Shown piece after piece: positions 6,037 through 7,097 of a stretch of 7,097 bases of DNA. The DNA comes from Actinomycetota bacterium (GTDB lineage Bacteria; Actinomycetota; Actinomycetes; Streptosporangiales; Streptosporangiaceae): the NCBI GenBank assembly GCA_003161205.1, contig PMOU01000157.1, forward strand, positions 551-7,647. Direction: 5' to 3'. A model generated the notes under the pieces. It was not told where the DNA came from. It searched no databases and was given only the letters and a program-made list of their open reading frames with translations. Every line of letters starts with the position of its first letter. Position 1 is the stretch's first letter. Position numbers and translations under genes: made by a program.

Positions 6037-6112
6037 GTGGTTGATTCAGGCTTGATGGCTGATTTGGGGTGCTGGAGCGCACTCAGGCAACCATCAAGCC
6101 CAAATCAACCAC
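6037..6112. repeat. AT-rich palindromic repeat element between aceE and fasR
   Basis: The arms 6037-6058 and 6091-6112 pair at 20 of 22 positions, with an apical GTGC/GCAC stem (6069-6072 with 6079-6082). The arms are built from an 18-nt unit beginning GGYTGATTYRGG, present about 1.7 times on the left and 1.3 times, inverted, on the right. A second, exclusive 9-bp pairing is therefore possible between 6060-6068 and 6099-6107, shifted by one unit. The base composition is clearly more AT-rich than its surroundings. It may be the transcription end of aceE, a dispersed palindromic repeat, or a small transposon remnant. No T-tract follows on the minus strand. Confidence 0.7.
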
Positions 6113-6179
6113 CAAAACTTGCCTGCGCGCGCTGGTCGTGTTGTGCCTGGGACAGACGCGACCCTGGGGATGCACGTGA

Positions 6180-6202
6180 CCGGCGGGAAGCAGACCGCCC
6201 GG
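6180..6202 (-). terminator. Weak stem-loop downstream of aceE
   Basis: A 5-bp GC stem (GGCGG with CCGCC on the minus strand, 8-nt loop) lies 17 nt after the aceE stop. There is no T-tract. It is a possible terminator, weaker than the palindrome at 6037-6112. Confidence 0.2.
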
Positions 6203-6218
6203 AAAACCAGGGACGCCG

Positions 6219-7097
6219 CTACGACAGGGCCTCGCTGACGGGGAGGTCGAGGCGGTACCTGGTGATCGCCTGGGCCGGGAGGGCTGGGTCAATGGCACCG
6301 GCACGAGCTAGCTCCCAGAGCACCGCGACCGTGATCGACTCGGCGTCGACGTGGAAGAACCGCCGGGCGGCCGGGCGCGTGTCGGAGAACCCGAACCCGT
6401 CGGTGCCGAGCGAGGTGAACGTGCCAGGCACCCAGCGGGCGATCTGGTCCGGCACCGCCTTGATCCAGTCGGACACCGCGACCACGGGGCCGGCCGCGTC
6501 GATCAGCGCCGAGGTCACATACGGCTCCCGCGACGGCTCGCCGGGGTGCAGCATGTTCCACGACTCGCAGGCCAGCGCGTCCCGGCGCAGCTCGGTCCAG
6601 GACGTGGCCGACCACACGCCGGCGGACACGCCCCAGTCCGTGGCCAGCATGTCCTGGGCCGTCAGAGCCGACCGCAGCGCTATCCCGGAGGCCAGGATCT
6701 GGGCCCGCGGGGCAGCCGCCACGGACCGTTCGGAATCATCCGGGCTTTCGGCCAGTCCGGCGGAGTCCGGAGCCACGGCCGGCACGGCCGGCACGGGCGC
6801 TACGTCCGCGCCGGGCGCGTACAGGTACAGGCCGCGCAGGATGCCCTCTTCCAGGGCCGCGGCACCGCCAGGGAAGCTGGCGGGCTCGGCGGGCTGCGGG
6901 TAGGGCTCGTTGTAGAGGGTGAGGTAGTAGAAGATGTTCTCGCCGTCCGGGTGCTCCGGCGTCGCCTCGTACATCCGGCGCAGCGCGTCCCGCACCACGT
7001 AGGCCAGCTCGAACGCCCACCCGCAGTCGTAGGACACGCACGCCTCGCTGACCGAGGCCAGCAGCAGGGAGTGCCCGTCGTTGTGCTGCAGGCCCTC
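6219..7097 (-). CDS. aceE: Pyruvate dehydrogenase E1 component (homodimeric, AceE), 3' part
   Basis: The C-terminal 292 residues are present; the start lies beyond the right edge. AceE is the thiamine-diphosphate enzyme that decarboxylates pyruvate and acetylates the lipoyl domains of E2, supplying acetyl-CoA. Recognisable family blocks in order are GLQHNDGHSLLLAS at the window edge, IFYYLTLYNEPYPQPAEP, GILRGLY, AQILASG, WSATSWTELRRDAL, VAVSDWIKAVPDQI, WVPGTFTSLGTDGFGFSDTR and RRFFHVDAES. The TAG at 6219-6221 ends it. Odd: between GLYLY and AQILASG there is a stretch of about 37 residues rich in Ala, Pro and acidic residues (positions 6708-6818), where homologues I remember have a much shorter linker. 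It is on the same strand as fasR but 453 nt away, so probably a separate transcription unit. Confidence 0.94.
   Translation of the reverse strand, partial: EGLQHNDGHSLLLASVSEACVSYDCGWAFELAYVVRDALRRMYEATPEHPDGENIFYYLTLYNEPYPQPAEPASFPGGAAALEEGILRGLYLYAPGADVAPVPAVPAVAPDSAGLAESPDDSERSVAAAPRAQILASGIALRSALTAQDMLATDWGVSAGVWSATSWTELRRDALACESWNMLHPGEPSREPYVTSALIDAAGPVVAVSDWIKAVPDQIARWVPGTFTSLGTDGFGFSDTRPAARRFFHVDAESITVAVLWELARAGAIDPALPAQAITRYRLDLPVSEALS

Larger units (their letters stand above)
5766..6218. other. 453-nt non-coding stretch between aceE and fasR
   Basis: No gene is supported here. It holds, left to right, the fasR leader motif, a 6-bp dyad, two direct-repeat pairs, a 20-bp palindrome, a candidate promoter, the AT-rich palindromic repeat and a weak stem-loop. 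The interval from about 5960 to 6120 is AT-richer than the coding DNA. Confidence 0.7.

Noticed and set aside
6037..6112. Riboswitch interpretation of the alternative foldings
   Set aside because: The two registers follow from the repeated 18-nt unit, and I recognise no known riboswitch core. It is kept as a repeat element.
5953..6903. Plus-strand open frame across the fasR upstream region and antisense to aceE, with an AAGGAGG at 6017-6023
   Set aside because: No well-spaced start codon follows the AAGGAGG, the frame runs through the palindromic repeat, and most of it mirrors conserved aceE codons. The translation resembles no protein I recognise.
7035..7037. GTG as a start of the aceE segment
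   Set aside because: The frame stays open to the window edge and encodes the conserved GLQHNDGHS block upstream, so this codon is an internal valine.

Overview
This is a high-GC window with strong G/C bias at third codon positions and tight gene overlaps. The proteins look actinobacterial. Every gene I can support lies on the minus strand. Read in the direction of transcription, right to left, the order is: 3' part of aceE (pyruvate dehydrogenase E1, cut by the right edge), a PucR-family regulator of the FasR type, fabD, fabH, acpP, fabF, and the 5' part of an accD6-type acyl-CoA carboxylase beta subunit (cut by the left edge). It is a type II fatty-acid synthase (FAS II) locus. The sequence suggests an actinomycete other than a typical Streptomyces, because accD6 directly follows fabF and FabD carries an unusual C-terminal domain. 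I cannot name the genus.

Layout. Positions 1-461 hold accD6 (partial). Positions 462-555 are a gap with a stem-loop right after the fabF stop. fabF (556-1803) overlaps acpP (1800-2051) by 4 nt. An 85-nt gap with a small GC hairpin separates acpP from fabH (2137-3138). fabH overlaps fabD (3135-4349) by 4 nt. Positions 4350-4511 form an AT-richer promoter region with a dyad. fasR is at 4512-5765. Positions 5766-6218 are a 453-nt non-coding stretch with a candidate fasR promoter, several repeats or dyads, and a conspicuous AT-rich palindromic repeat. aceE (partial) occupies 6219-7097.

How the genes work together. AceE commits pyruvate to acetyl-CoA, and the AccD6-type subunit (with an alpha subunit encoded elsewhere) would make malonyl-CoA. 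FabD moves malonyl onto AcpP, FabH makes the first condensation, and FabF elongates. The PucR-type regulator next door is the expected controller of the fab operon; in Streptomyces coelicolor its counterpart is described as an activator.

Most of the window is well-understood housekeeping. The least ordinary item is FabD: about 80 extra C-terminal residues look like a biotinyl/lipoyl-type domain with no lysine to modify. Second come the non-coding elements: the palindromic repeat at 6037-6112, the dyad upstream of fabD, the near-identical leader motif abutting the starts of fasR and fabD, and repeats spaced by whole helical turns upstream of fasR. I see no RNA genes, CRISPR array, transposase or intact mobile element.
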